DNA from: CAVYOE01 sp963770155
Lineage (GTDB): Bacteria; Actinomycetota; Thermoleophilia; Solirubrobacterales; 70-9
Assembly (NCBI GenBank): GCA_963770155.1
Contig: CAVYOE010000001.1
Coordinates: forward strand, 1,364,001 to 1,428,000
Reading direction: 5' to 3'
Length of the DNA: 64,000 nucleotides
The notes beneath the pieces were generated by a model. It saw only the letters and a program-made list of their open reading frames with translations. It was not told where the DNA came from and made no database searches. The position numbers and the translations under genes were made by a program. Positions 34,116-42,107 of the stretch are shown piece after piece; positions within the stretch are counted from its first letter, which is position 1; each line of letters begins with the position of its first letter.

Positions 34116-35078
34116 CTAGACACTTCCGGTTTCTTCGAGCGCCATCTGAGCGGCGCCGATCATCCCAGCCTCGGGCCCGAGGACCGCGGTCTTGACCGGC
34201 GTCTTGTTCATCGGGCGCAGGGCACGCTCGGCAAGCATCTCCCGCGCAGGATCGAGAAGGAGGTCGCCGGCGGCGGCGACCCCTCCCCCGATCACGATCA
34301 CGTCGGGATCAAAGGCGTTGGCGAGGCCGGCGAGATGAAGCCCGAGGTTGCGTCCGACGCTCTCCACGACGCCCTTGGCGGCGTCGTCGCCCTTCTGGGC
34401 AGCCTCAACGACCAGCCGCCCGTTGAACTCCTCGCCGGCGGCCAGGGCCCGGCCGAGGGCCGAGTCGGGATTCTGCTCGGCCGCCTCGCGCCCCTCTCGT
34501 CCCAGCGCCGTTCCCGACGCCATCGCCTCGGCGCAACCGTAGTTGGGGCACGCCCCCTGGCACTTGGGGCCGTTGACGTCGATCACCATGTGCCCGAGCT
34601 CGGCTCCCGCCCCGGTCGAACCGCGGTAGAGGTCGCCGCCGATGATCAGGCCGCCGCCGATCCCGGTGCCGACGGTGAGCATCACCGCGTTGGTGGCGCC
34701 CTGCGCCGCGCCGAAGCGGTGCTCGGCCAGGGTGGCGACGTTGGCGTCGTTATCGAGGAAGACCGGCAGCCCGAGCCGCTCGTGCATGAGATCGCGGATC
34801 GGCACGTCGGTGATCGGCAGATTGACGCCGGAGATCGCGACGCCGCGGGCGCGGTCGATCGTGCAAGGCACCCCGAGCCCGGCCGCAACCACGTCCGGGC
34901 GAGCCGCCTTTGCCTCGTTCAACTCGTCTGCCAGCTCCTCGACCAGCTGCTCCTCGGTCTGGCCACTGGACCGCTCCTTGCTGGTGTGGTGGACCTGCCG
35001 CTCGCCGTCGACCACCCCGACCAGCATCTTGGTCCCACCCAGATCGACGCCGATCGCCTCTGGCAGCGCCGCCGTCAA
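34116..35078 (-). CDS. ROK-family glucokinase
   Basis: A 320-residue sugar kinase of the ROK type, most likely ATP-dependent glucokinase. Motifs are IGVDLGGTKMLVGVV (phosphate 1), DNDANVATLAEHRFG, VGTGIGGGLIIGGDL, GHMVID followed by the ROK zinc motif KCQGACPNYGCAEAMASG, and VIVIGGGVAAAG. There is no N-terminal helix-turn-helix, so it is an enzyme rather than a repressor. The start is uncertain: TTG 35078 overlaps the TGA of a 16-codon upstream frame. It is divergent from the LCP gene and cotranscribed with rsmI. Confidence 0.88.
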   Translation of the reverse strand: MTAALPEAIGVDLGGTKMLVGVVDGERQVHHTSKERSSGQTEEQLVEELADELNEAKAARPDVVAAGLGVPCTIDRARGVAISGVNLPITDVPIRDLMHERLGLPVFLDNDANVATLAEHRFGAAQGATNAVMLTVGTGIGGGLIIGGDLYRGSTGAGAELGHMVIDVNGPKCQGACPNYGCAEAMASGTALGREGREAAEQNPDSALGRALAAGEEFNGRLVVEAAQKGDDAAKGVVESVGRNLGLHLAGLANAFDPDVIVIGGGVAAAGDLLLDPAREMLAERALRPMNKTPVKTAVLGPEAGMIGAAQMALEETGSV

Positions 35079-35125
35079 CGGCGGGCCAAAATTGCTAGGG
35101 AGGCGAGATCTGCCGGGTGCACCAT
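35075..35125 (-). CDS. Possible 16-residue leader peptide upstream of the ROK kinase
   Basis: An ATG at 35125 opens a 16-codon frame (MVHPADLASLAILARR) whose TGA overlaps the TTG start of the ROK gene (TTGA), a geometry suited to translational coupling. There is no strong Shine-Dalgarno, and the frame may be fortuitous. Confidence 0.25.
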   Translation of the reverse strand: MVHPADLASLAILARR

Positions 35126-35144
35126 GCGGCAGTATTGATAGCCA

Positions 35145-36371
35145 ATGTCCGGCGAGGGCGAAAAGCCGCGCGGGCGGCCCGAGTACAAGGTCTATCGCTC
35201 CCGCCGAAGATTCGGGGGCCGATCGCGCAAGGACCCGATCAGCGACCTGCGCGAGGACCGCCCCTCCAAGGAGGGCAAGGACGACGCCGAGAAGGCCCGC
35301 GACCTCGGCGACATGCGGGTCTACCGCTCTCGCCGCGGCGCCGGTCTGCGCCGTGGCCTCAAGACCGAGCGCCCCGGGAAGAAACCCTCGAAGCCGAAGC
35401 TGAGCCGTGACGGCGAGGGCCGTCCGTGGTGGAAGTTGGCGCTGATCGGCGCAGGGGTCTGGATCCTGATCAGCATCGTCGCCTTCGGTGTCTCCGCCCA
35501 GATCCAGAAGACGAAGCTGCCGGACACGGGCGACACGCTGAGCGGGGGCAACAACATGATCACCGGGCCCGCGACCATCCTCGTGATCGGCGGAGACCAG
35601 CGCGGCGAGCTCCACGCGGGCGACGCGACAGCGCCATCGAACCGTCCGCTGGCGGACACGATCATGCTGATCCGCACCGGCGGCGGCGTCAACCGCAAGC
35701 TCTCGATCCCGCGCGACACCCTGGTCGAAGTGCCCGGCTTCGGAGAGGAGAAGATCAACTCGGCCTTCGCCCAGGTGGAGGCGGGCTCCGAGGGCGGCAA
35801 CGTCGAGCTCCTGACGCAGACGGTCGAGGACTTCCTCGACCTCGAGGTGAACCACGTGGTCGTGGTCAGCTTCGACGGCTTCGTCGACTTCATCGATGCG
35901 GTCGGGGGTGTCGAGGTTGATCTCAAGCACAAGGTCTGCGCCGTAATCGCCGGCGGACGCAAGAACGGCGGCCAGTCGATTCGCCGGCCGAAGGGGGAAC
36001 AGACGCTGAACGGCGAGCAGGCGCTGCTGCTGTCCCGGATCAGGCGCAACTCCTGTAACCCGCGGGAAAGCGACGTGGACCGCGCCGAGCGCCAACAGGT
36101 GATCCTCTCCGGGATCAAGAGCCGGCTCACCGACCCGCTGCGGCTCCCCTACAACTTCATCATGGGCCCGATCATCGGCTGGACCGCGCCGAAGGCGATC
36201 GTCAGCGATCTCGGGATCATGACCATGCCCCAAGTCCTCTTCGCCCAGCTGATCGGGGGCGGCGGGGATCAGACCTCTGTGTTGAAGCCGTCCGGGGCCG
36301 GCCCGGGAGGCTCGCTGATCGTCTCGGAATCCGAACGCCAGGAAAAGGTGGAGCGCTTCCTCGACGGCTGA
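35145..36371 (+). CDS. LCP (LytR-CpsA-Psr) family cell-wall polymer transferase
   Basis: LCP enzymes move polyprenyl-pyrophosphate-linked glycopolymers onto peptidoglycan. The 408-residue protein has a basic cytoplasmic N terminus (1-92), one membrane helix (WWKLALIGAGVWILISIVAF) and the outer LCP domain: LVIGGDQRG, LADTIMLIRTGG, KLSIPRDTLVEVPGFGEEKI, FDGFVDFIDAVGGVEVDL, and QTLNGEQALLLSRIRRN with DVDRAERQQVIL. The key Arg and Asp residues are present. The cytoplasmic part carries a duplicated motif (KVYRSRRRFGGR and RVYRSRRGAGLR). Its proximity to the glycan locus downstream suggests it could attach that polymer to the wall (inference). Confidence 0.9.
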   Translation: MSGEGEKPRGRPEYKVYRSRRRFGGRSRKDPISDLREDRPSKEGKDDAEKARDLGDMRVYRSRRGAGLRRGLKTERPGKKPSKPKLSRDGEGRPWWKLALIGAGVWILISIVAFGVSAQIQKTKLPDTGDTLSGGNNMITGPATILVIGGDQRGELHAGDATAPSNRPLADTIMLIRTGGGVNRKLSIPRDTLVEVPGFGEEKINSAFAQVEAGSEGGNVELLTQTVEDFLDLEVNHVVVVSFDGFVDFIDAVGGVEVDLKHKVCAVIAGGRKNGGQSIRRPKGEQTLNGEQALLLSRIRRNSCNPRESDVDRAERQQVILSGIKSRLTDPLRLPYNFIMGPIIGWTAPKAIVSDLGIMTMPQVLFAQLIGGGGDQTSVLKPSGAGPGGSLIVSESERQEKVERFLDG

Positions 36372-36382
36372 AGCCGCCGGCG

Positions 36383-36724
36383 CTAGTCGGCCGCCTTGGC
36401 CGGCTTGCTCTCCTTCTTCTTCTCGCCGGAGGCCTTGCCCGAGTCGCCGGAGTCCTTCTTCGACTCCTTCGAGTCCTTCGAGTCGGACGAGGAGGACTCG
36501 GATTTGCCCTCGGAGGCGCCCTCGTCGCCGGAGGAATTGGCCTTCGCCTTCGAGCCGTAGTCGGTCGTGTAGAAGCCCGACCCCTTGAAGTGGACCGCGA
36601 CGGGGTGAAAGACGCGCTCGACCGGAGCCCCGCACTCCTCGCAGGCGGTGAGCGGGTCGTCGGCCATCTTCTGCAGCACCTCGAAGTTGTGCCCCTTGGT
36701 GCAGCGGTACTCGTAGATCGGCAT
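36383..36724 (-). CDS. FmdB-family zinc-ribbon protein with Ser/Lys-rich tail
   Basis: A 113-residue protein. The N-terminal 50 residues are the FmdB/CxxC zinc ribbon: MPIYEYRCTKGHNFEVLQKM, then TACEECGAPVERVF, although the first cysteine pair is reduced to a single Cys (RCTKGH). A HFKGSGFYTTDYG motif follows, also typical of the family. The remainder is a low-complexity Ser/Lys/Asp/Glu tail. The ATG at 36724 is preferred over an upstream in-frame start. It is convergent with the LCP gene (11-base gap) and divergent from glyS. Confidence 0.85.
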   Translation of the reverse strand: MPIYEYRCTKGHNFEVLQKMADDPLTACEECGAPVERVFHPVAVHFKGSGFYTTDYGSKAKANSSGDEGASEGKSESSSSDSKDSKESKKDSGDSGKASGEKKKESKPAKAAD

Positions 36725-36803
36725 GGCGGACGGGGAAGTATGAAGAACACTCATTCCGGCCCCTGCCGGGTCGCTTGCGGGGTCGCCGGCCGCTACCGGT
36801 CGA

Positions 36804-36828
36804 ATATCGACTGATATCGGTGGATATC
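36804..36828. promoter_or_regulatory. Three ATATC repeats at exact 10-bp spacing upstream of glyS
   Basis: ATATC occurs at 36804, 36814 and 36824 (units ATATCGACTG, ATATCGGTGG, ATATCCACTC), one per helical turn. The third sits in the 10-base palindrome TGGATATCCA (36821-36830). The array lies between the divergent FmdB and glyS genes, starting about 20 bases upstream of the glyS -10 box, where an operator or activator site would be placed. AT-rich repeats stand out in this GC-rich context. Confidence 0.45.
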
Positions 36829-36849
36829 CACTCGCAGGGCAGGCACCAA

Positions 36850-36855
36850 TACCCT
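36850..36855 (+). promoter_or_regulatory. Candidate -10 box (TACCCT) for glyS
   Basis: TACCCT is followed by exactly six bases (GCTCCG) and then the ATG of glycyl-tRNA synthetase, the leaderless geometry seen at several other genes here. Confidence 0.42.
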
Positions 36856-36861
36856 GCTCCG

Positions 36862-38238
36862 ATGCCCACGAATGGCGAACGGGTGCCAGACGTCAGCCTC
36901 GACGAGATCGTGGCGCTGTGCAAGCGCCGCGGCTTCATCTTTCCCTCCTCGGAGATCTACGGCGGCCTCGGTTCGACCTACGACTACGGCCACTACGGCG
37001 TCCTGCTGCGCTCGAACGTCAAGGAGCAGTGGTGGAAGGCGATGGTCCACGACCGCGACGACATCGTCGCACTCGACTCGGCGATCCTCCAGCACCCCAA
37101 GGTCTGGGAAGCCTCGGGCCACCTCGAGGGCTTCACCGACCCGCTGATCGACTGCAAGACCTGCAAGCTGCGCTTCCGCGCCGACCAGCTCGAAGACGCG
37201 CAGTGCGGCAAGAAGCCGTCGAAGAAGCCGGGCGAGCACAGCGAGTGCGACCTGACCGAGGCGCGCCAGTTCAACCTGATGTTCCAGACCCACGTCGGAC
37301 CGGTCGCCGACGACGCCTCGGTCGCCTACCTGCGCCCGGAAACGGCGCAGGGGATCTTCATCAACTTCAAGAACGTCCTCAGCTTCGCGCGGAAGAAGCC
37401 GCCGTTCGGGATCGCCCAGGTCGGCAAGTCGTTCCGGAACGAGATCACGACCGGCAACTTCATCTTCCGCACCCGCGAGTTCGAGCAGATGGAGATGGAG
37501 TTCTTCGTGCCGCCCGGCGAAGCCGGGAAGTGGCACGAGTACTGGCTCGATCAGCGGATGCGCTGGTACACGGATCTCGGCATCCGGCCGGACAACCTCC
37601 AGCTCCGTCCGCACGATCCCGACGAGCTCTCCCACTACTCGAGCGCCACCTCAGACATCGAGTACCTGTTCCCGATGGGCTTCTCCGAGCTCGAGGGGAT
37701 CGCCAACCGCGGCGACTTCGATCTGACCCAGCACGCCAAGTTCTCCAACGAGAAGCTCGAGTACTTCGACCAGGAGTCCGGCGAGCGATACGTCCCCCAC
37801 GTGATCGAGCCGGCCGCCGGGGTCGACCGGGCGGCGCTCGCCTTCCTCTTCGATGCCTACGAGACCGAGGAGGTCGAGGGCCGGCAGCGGACGGTGCTGC
37901 GGCTGCACCCGAAGCTGGCACCGGTCAAGGTCGCGGTGCTGCCGCTCGTTTCCAAGGAAGGCATGCCCGAGAAGGCCCGCGAGATCTACGAGGAGCTGCG
38001 GGCGCGGATGCCGGCCGAGTACGACGAGGGCGGCTCGATCGGCAAGCGCTACCGGCGGCAGGACGAGATCGGAACCCCCTGGGGGATCACGATCGACGGC
38101 CAGACGCTCGAGGACGGCACCGTCACCCTGCGCGACCGCGACTCGCTCGAACAGACCCGGGCGCCGGCTGAGGGGCTTGCCGATGAGCTGGCGTCGCGGC
38201 TAGCCGAGCCCTGGCAGAGCCCCAAAGCGTCTGGCTGA
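36862..38238 (+). CDS. glyS: Glycyl-tRNA synthetase (dimeric type)
   Basis: Class II synthetase of the eukaryote/actinobacteria-like alpha2 type. The 458 residues include IVALCKRRGFIFPSSEIYGG, the zinc-like Cys pair DCKTCKLRFRADQL, motif 2 (QVGKSFRNEITTGNFIFRTR and EFEQMEMEFFV), motif 3 (HVIEPAAGVDRAALAFLFDA) and the anticodon-binding C terminus (KLAPVKVAVLPLVSKEGMPE). The ATG at 36862 is preferred over an upstream in-frame start because of the promoter box six bases before it. It runs into the metallophosphoesterase gene after a 6-base gap. Confidence 0.95.
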   Translation: MPTNGERVPDVSLDEIVALCKRRGFIFPSSEIYGGLGSTYDYGHYGVLLRSNVKEQWWKAMVHDRDDIVALDSAILQHPKVWEASGHLEGFTDPLIDCKTCKLRFRADQLEDAQCGKKPSKKPGEHSECDLTEARQFNLMFQTHVGPVADDASVAYLRPETAQGIFINFKNVLSFARKKPPFGIAQVGKSFRNEITTGNFIFRTREFEQMEMEFFVPPGEAGKWHEYWLDQRMRWYTDLGIRPDNLQLRPHDPDELSHYSSATSDIEYLFPMGFSELEGIANRGDFDLTQHAKFSNEKLEYFDQESGERYVPHVIEPAAGVDRAALAFLFDAYETEEVEGRQRTVLRLHPKLAPVKVAVLPLVSKEGMPEKAREIYEELRARMPAEYDEGGSIGKRYRRQDEIGTPWGITIDGQTLEDGTVTLRDRDSLEQTRAPAEGLADELASRLAEPWQSPKASG

Positions 38239-38244
38239 TAACGG

Positions 38245-39372
38245 TTGCGCACCGCGATCATCTCCGATCTCCACCTCGGGACCGCGAGCGGCGCCGACCT
38301 GCTCGCAGACCGGCAGGTGCAGAGCATCCTGTTCGAGGAGATCACCGGCGCCGACCGGGTGGTACTGCTCGGAGACCTGGTCGAGCTGCGCGAGCATCCG
38401 CTTCCCGAGGCTGCTGACCGAGCGGCGCCATTCCTGAAAGCGCTGGGCGAGGCTGCGGGCGACGTCGAGGTCGTCCTGGTACCCGGGAACCACGATCACG
38501 GGCTGGCCCGCCAGATACTCGAGCGGGTCGGATCGACCGACGCGGACCTCGGTCTGGAGGAGCGGGGTGAGGTTCCGCAGGAGCTCGCCGACCGCGTCGG
38601 CCGGGACCATTTTTCGCTCGCCTATCCCGGCATCCGGGTACGAGAAGACGTGTACGCGACCCACGGGCACTACCTCGACTGCCACATGAGTCTGCCGACG
38701 TTCGAGGTGCTGGCTCTGGCGGCAACGCTTCGCGCCACCGGCGGGCTGCCGCAGCGAGCCACCCCTGGCGACTATGAACGTGCCGGTGCGGGGGTCTACG
38801 GTTTCGCGGAAGGGTTCGCGCGCGCCGGCGGAGCGCGTCGGATGGGAACGAATCCGACGGGTCGCGCCTACGCAGCGCTGACCCGAAAGCGCCCCGGAGC
38901 CCGGGCGACGGCGATCAGGATGGCCGCACCGCTCGCGGTACGAGCAGCCGGACGCGTCCTCCGTCGGCGATTCCACCTCGATCTCTCTCACACCGGGATC
39001 GCGCGCTCCAGCCTCGCGGCGATGCACGAGCTGACCCGCCGTCTCGCAATCAAGGCCGAGCACGTGATCTTCGGCCACACACACCGTCCCGGTCCGCGGA
39101 AGGACCCGGGCGGGGTCGAGGCCGGTTGGCAGGTGGAGGGCGGCCCAGCGCTTCACAACGCCGGCAGCTGGCTCTACTCGCCCGGTCTGCTCGCGGCGAC
39201 TGCGGCAGAGAGCCTTTTCTGGCCCGGGAGCGTGATCTGGGTGGATAGCGAGGGCCCACCCGTGCGCCGCGACCTCCTCAGCGACTGGGATCACGCCGGC
39301 CTGCGCGAGGTGGCGGCCCGCAACAAGCGAATGCGCCTCGAGCCATCCGGGAAGAGTCCGAAGCCCGGCTGA
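38245..39372 (+). CDS. Calcineurin-like metallophosphoesterase
   Basis: A 375-residue phosphoesterase with the full set of dimetal motifs: AIISDLHLG (DxH), VVLLGDLVELRE (GDxxD-like), LVPGNHDHGLA (GNHD), YATHGHYLD and VIFGHTHRPG (GHTH). The arrangement is like UDP-2,3-diacylglucosamine or cyclic-nucleotide phosphodiesterases, but the middle (residues about 145-250) is an insertion I cannot place. The TTG start is six bases after the glyS stop. It is the bridge between the housekeeping part and the glycan locus. Confidence 0.85.
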   Translation: MRTAIISDLHLGTASGADLLADRQVQSILFEEITGADRVVLLGDLVELREHPLPEAADRAAPFLKALGEAAGDVEVVLVPGNHDHGLARQILERVGSTDADLGLEERGEVPQELADRVGRDHFSLAYPGIRVREDVYATHGHYLDCHMSLPTFEVLALAATLRATGGLPQRATPGDYERAGAGVYGFAEGFARAGGARRMGTNPTGRAYAALTRKRPGARATAIRMAAPLAVRAAGRVLRRRFHLDLSHTGIARSSLAAMHELTRRLAIKAEHVIFGHTHRPGPRKDPGGVEAGWQVEGGPALHNAGSWLYSPGLLAATAAESLFWPGSVIWVDSEGPPVRRDLLSDWDHAGLREVAARNKRMRLEPSGKSPKPG

Positions 39373-39404
39373 TCCGCAACGATTGGCGCCCGCATGAATC
39401 CCCC

Positions 39405-40238
39405 ATGACCCTCCTATCCGTGGTGACCCCGGCGCGCGACATGGCGCGCTATCTGCCCGAAACGCTCGACGGCGTCGCAGCGCTGCGCACGCCCCACGAG
39501 CACATCGTCATCGACGGCGACTCGAACGACGGCACGGTCGAGATCCTCGAGGGCCGCGACGATCCAAATCTGACCTGGGTCTCCGAGCCGGACCGGGGAC
39601 AGACCCACGCCGTCAACAAGGGGCTGAAGCGAGCCCGCGGCGACCTGGTCGCCTGGCTCAATGCCGATGACGTCTATGTCGCCGAGGCGGTCGACCGCGC
39701 GGTCCGGCACCTGGAGGAGACGCCGGAGACGATGGCCATCGTCGGCGGGCTGGAGTACATCGACGAGAACGGCGAAGCCTTCCGCACCTACGTGCCGCCG
39801 GCCTTCAGCTGGCGCCGGATGCTCTACCTCTCCACCTTCTATCCCACCCCCACCTTCATCTTCCGCAAGCAGCTGCTGCGGCAGGCACCGGGTTTGAACG
39901 AGGGCTATGTCGACGCCGCCGACTACGACTTCTACCTGCGGCTGCTGCGCGGCCACCGGGTCGAGCGGATCTCCGAGCCGCTGGTTCGCTTCCGCTACCA
40001 CCCCGAGAGCAAGTCAACCGTGAACGTGTGGAAGCAGCACGACGAGGCGCTGGAGATCCGGCTGGCCTGGGCTCGCGGCGGGGGCGACCGGCTGGTGATG
40101 AGCGGGGTCGAGCGCTTCAAGCGCGCGGTCCTGCCCCGGGTCTCCAACTGGCCCCACCCCCACCCCTCGCCGCTGCAGCGCGTGGCCGAACAGGGGTCAA
40201 AGTGGCGGGACAGCTCGAAGCTCCGCGAGGGACGCTGA
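39405..40238 (+). CDS. GT2-family glycosyltransferase
   Basis: A 277-residue GT-A fold enzyme without membrane helices. LLSVVTPARDMARYLPETLD and HIVIDGDSNDGTVEIL form the nucleotide-binding start, WLNADDVYV is the DxD-type metal motif, and DAADYDFYLRLLRGHRVERI contains the acceptor-side acidic pair. It probably adds one sugar to a lipid-linked intermediate in the cytoplasm. The C-terminal 60 residues are basic and rich in Pro/His. The TGA overlaps the ATG of the next gene (TGATG), so the two are coupled. Confidence 0.88.
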   Translation: MTLLSVVTPARDMARYLPETLDGVAALRTPHEHIVIDGDSNDGTVEILEGRDDPNLTWVSEPDRGQTHAVNKGLKRARGDLVAWLNADDVYVAEAVDRAVRHLEETPETMAIVGGLEYIDENGEAFRTYVPPAFSWRRMLYLSTFYPTPTFIFRKQLLRQAPGLNEGYVDAADYDFYLRLLRGHRVERISEPLVRFRYHPESKSTVNVWKQHDEALEIRLAWARGGGDRLVMSGVERFKRAVLPRVSNWPHPHPSPLQRVAEQGSKWRDSSKLREGR

Positions 40239-41155
40239 TGGCGAGGAATCCCCTCCGCAGAATCACCGGATCGCTGCAGCGGGAATTTGACGCGCTCCGC
40301 ATGCAGATCGGATCGCAGCAAAGCCGGGAGGCCCGCTCGGCGCCGCGGCTCCGCGACGCAGAGTTCCGTGCCTTCTCGCAATGGGGCGAGGACGGAATCA
40401 TCCAGTTCCTGGTCGGTCGCGTCCCGATCGAGCGCGACATCTTTGTCGAGTTCGGAGTCGGCGACTACCGCGAGTCGAACACGCGGTTCCTGCTGGAGAA
40501 CGACAACTGGCGCGGGCTGATCATCGACGGCGGCGAGAGCCACAGCGACTACCTCGAACGCAGCGGGCTCGACTGGCGCCACACAATCGATGCGCTCACC
40601 GCGTTCATCGACCGCGACAACATCAACGAGCTGATCTCCGGCGCCGGCATCGAGGGGGACATCGGGCTGCTCTCGATCGACCTCGACGGCAACGACTACT
40701 GGGTGCTGGAGGCAATCGAGGTCGTCTCCCCGCGCATCCTGGTGGTCGAGTACAACAGCGTCTTCGGTCCCTCGGCCGAGGTCACCGTCCCCTACGAGCC
40801 GCGGTTCGATCGGATCGAGGCTCATTCATCCGGGCTCTACTTCGGCGCGTCGCTGGCGGCGATCGCGGCGCTCGCCGACCGCAAGGGCTACGCGTTGGTG
40901 GGAGGCACCCGGGCCGGCGTCAATGCGTTCTTCGTCCGGCGCGACGTCCTCGGGGAGCTCCCCGAAGTCGCGGTCGCCGATGCCTACGTCGCCAGCCGCC
41001 TGCGGGAGTCCCGCGGCCCGGGCGGCGAGCTGACCCGGGTCACGGAGCATTCCGATCGGCTCGCGTTGATCGGCGAGTTGCCGGTGGTCGACCTGCGCAG
41101 CGGCGAACAGACCACCGTGAAGGCAGCGGTCGGGACGGCAGTCAGTTCCGGCTGA
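40238..41155 (+). CDS. FkbM-like putative SAM methyltransferase
   Basis: A 305-residue protein beginning with a basic helix (ARNPLRRITGSLQREFDALR). The core resembles FkbM-type methyltransferases: AFSQWGEDGIIQFLVGRV, IFVEFGVGDYRESNTRFLLE (SAM-loop position), WRGLIIDGG, and LLSIDLDGNDYWVLEAI, with ILVVEYNSVFG later. It would methylate a sugar hydroxyl (inference). It is coupled to the GT2 gene upstream, and its last 14 bases overlap the 3' end of the convergent epimerase gene. Confidence 0.6.
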   Translation: MARNPLRRITGSLQREFDALRMQIGSQQSREARSAPRLRDAEFRAFSQWGEDGIIQFLVGRVPIERDIFVEFGVGDYRESNTRFLLENDNWRGLIIDGGESHSDYLERSGLDWRHTIDALTAFIDRDNINELISGAGIEGDIGLLSIDLDGNDYWVLEAIEVVSPRILVVEYNSVFGPSAEVTVPYEPRFDRIEAHSSGLYFGASLAAIAALADRKGYALVGGTRAGVNAFFVRRDVLGELPEVAVADAYVASRLRESRGPGGELTRVTEHSDRLALIGELPVVDLRSGEQTTVKAAVGTAVSSG

Positions 41156-42107
41156 GCGCCGGCAGCTCGGAGCGGAAGCTCTCGATCGTCAGGCGCAGTC
41201 CCTCCTCCAGAGGGATCTCGGCCTCGAACCCGATCCGCTCGCGGGCGCGGCTGACGTCGAGGTAGCGCTTCGGCTGCCCGTCGGGCTGGCTGGAATCCCA
41301 CACGGTCTCGCCCTCGAAGCCGGTGAGCCTGGAGATGATCTCTGCGAGCTCCCGGATCTTGGTCTCGACCCCGGTGCCGATGTTCATCGGCTCCGAGGAG
41401 TGATCCAGCTCCGCGGCGAGGATCAGTGCCCGGGCGGCATCGTCGACGTAGAGGAACTCGCGCGAGGGTGAGCCGGTGCCCCACAGGGTCACGGCCTCCT
41501 CCCCCCGCTCGGCGGCCAGCGCGTACTTGTGGACCATCGCGGCGATCACGTGCGAGTCCTCGAGATCGAAGTTGTCGCCGGGGCCGTAGAGGTTCGCCAT
41601 CACCGGGACGGATGAATCGACGCCGTAGTCGCGCCGGTAGGAGTCGGAGAGGATCAGGAGCATCCGCTTGGCAAGGCCGTAGGGAGCATTGGACTCCTCC
41701 GGATAACCGCTCCAGATGTTGTCCTCGCTGAAGGGGACGTCGACATGCTTGGGGTAGGCGCAGACCGACCCGGCGGCGATCAGCTTCTCGGTCTCGAGCT
41801 CGCGGCAGGCCTCGAACACGTTCAGCCCCATCGCCAGGTTGTCGCGCGCCAGCGGCCCCGGATTGCGGCGGTTGTAGCCGATCCCACCGACGTTGGCGGC
41901 GAGGTGCATGACGACCGAAGCGCCTTCGAGGGCCTCCCGGCAGGCCGACTTGTCGCGCAGGTCGTGATCGGCCGAGCGGGTCGCGGTGACCTCGGCGCCG
42001 AGCTCCTCGAGCATCGCCACCATCGGACGGCCGAGAAAACCGGCCCCGCCGGTGACCACCACCCGCCGGCCCGACCAGTGGCCGGGGTCTGGTCTTGCGG
42101 AGCTCAT
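41142..42107 (-). CDS. NAD-dependent epimerase/dehydratase (GDP-L-fucose synthase-like)
   Basis: A 321-residue extended short-chain dehydrogenase acting on nucleotide sugars. The Rossmann loop is VVVTGGAGFLGRPMV. The catalytic triad is present as AAGSVCAYP (Ser) and NAPYGLAKRMLL (YxxxK). VMANLYGPGDNFDLEDSHVI and LWGTGSPSREFLYVDDAARA are typical of GDP-fucose synthases and relatives, so the product is likely a GDP-linked deoxyhexose. The ATG at 42107 overlaps the upstream GT4 stop by four bases. The 3' end overlaps the convergent methyltransferase-like gene by 14 bases. Confidence 0.88.
   Translation of the reverse strand: MSSARPDPGHWSGRRVVVTGGAGFLGRPMVAMLEELGAEVTATRSADHDLRDKSACREALEGASVVMHLAANVGGIGYNRRNPGPLARDNLAMGLNVFEACRELETEKLIAAGSVCAYPKHVDVPFSEDNIWSGYPEESNAPYGLAKRMLLILSDSYRRDYGVDSSVPVMANLYGPGDNFDLEDSHVIAAMVHKYALAAERGEEAVTLWGTGSPSREFLYVDDAARALILAAELDHSSEPMNIGTGVETKIRELAEIISRLTGFEGETVWDSSQPDGQPKRYLDVSRARERIGFEAEIPLEEGLRLTIESFRSELPALSRN

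Noticed and set aside
36725..36861. T-box riboswitch upstream of glycyl-tRNA synthetase
   Set aside because: The region is too short, no specifier stem or T-box sequence is present, and the -10 box six bases before the ATG leaves no leader RNA.
34116..36938. Continuous frame suggesting a 940-residue ROK protein
   Set aside because: The upstream 600 codons are antisense to the LCP and overlap FmdB coding; the ROK domain begins at IGVDLGGTK and a start near 35078 suffices.
38200..39294. Minus-strand frame opposite the metallophosphoesterase
   Set aside because: The plus-strand protein has all five metallophosphoesterase motifs; the antisense translation has none.
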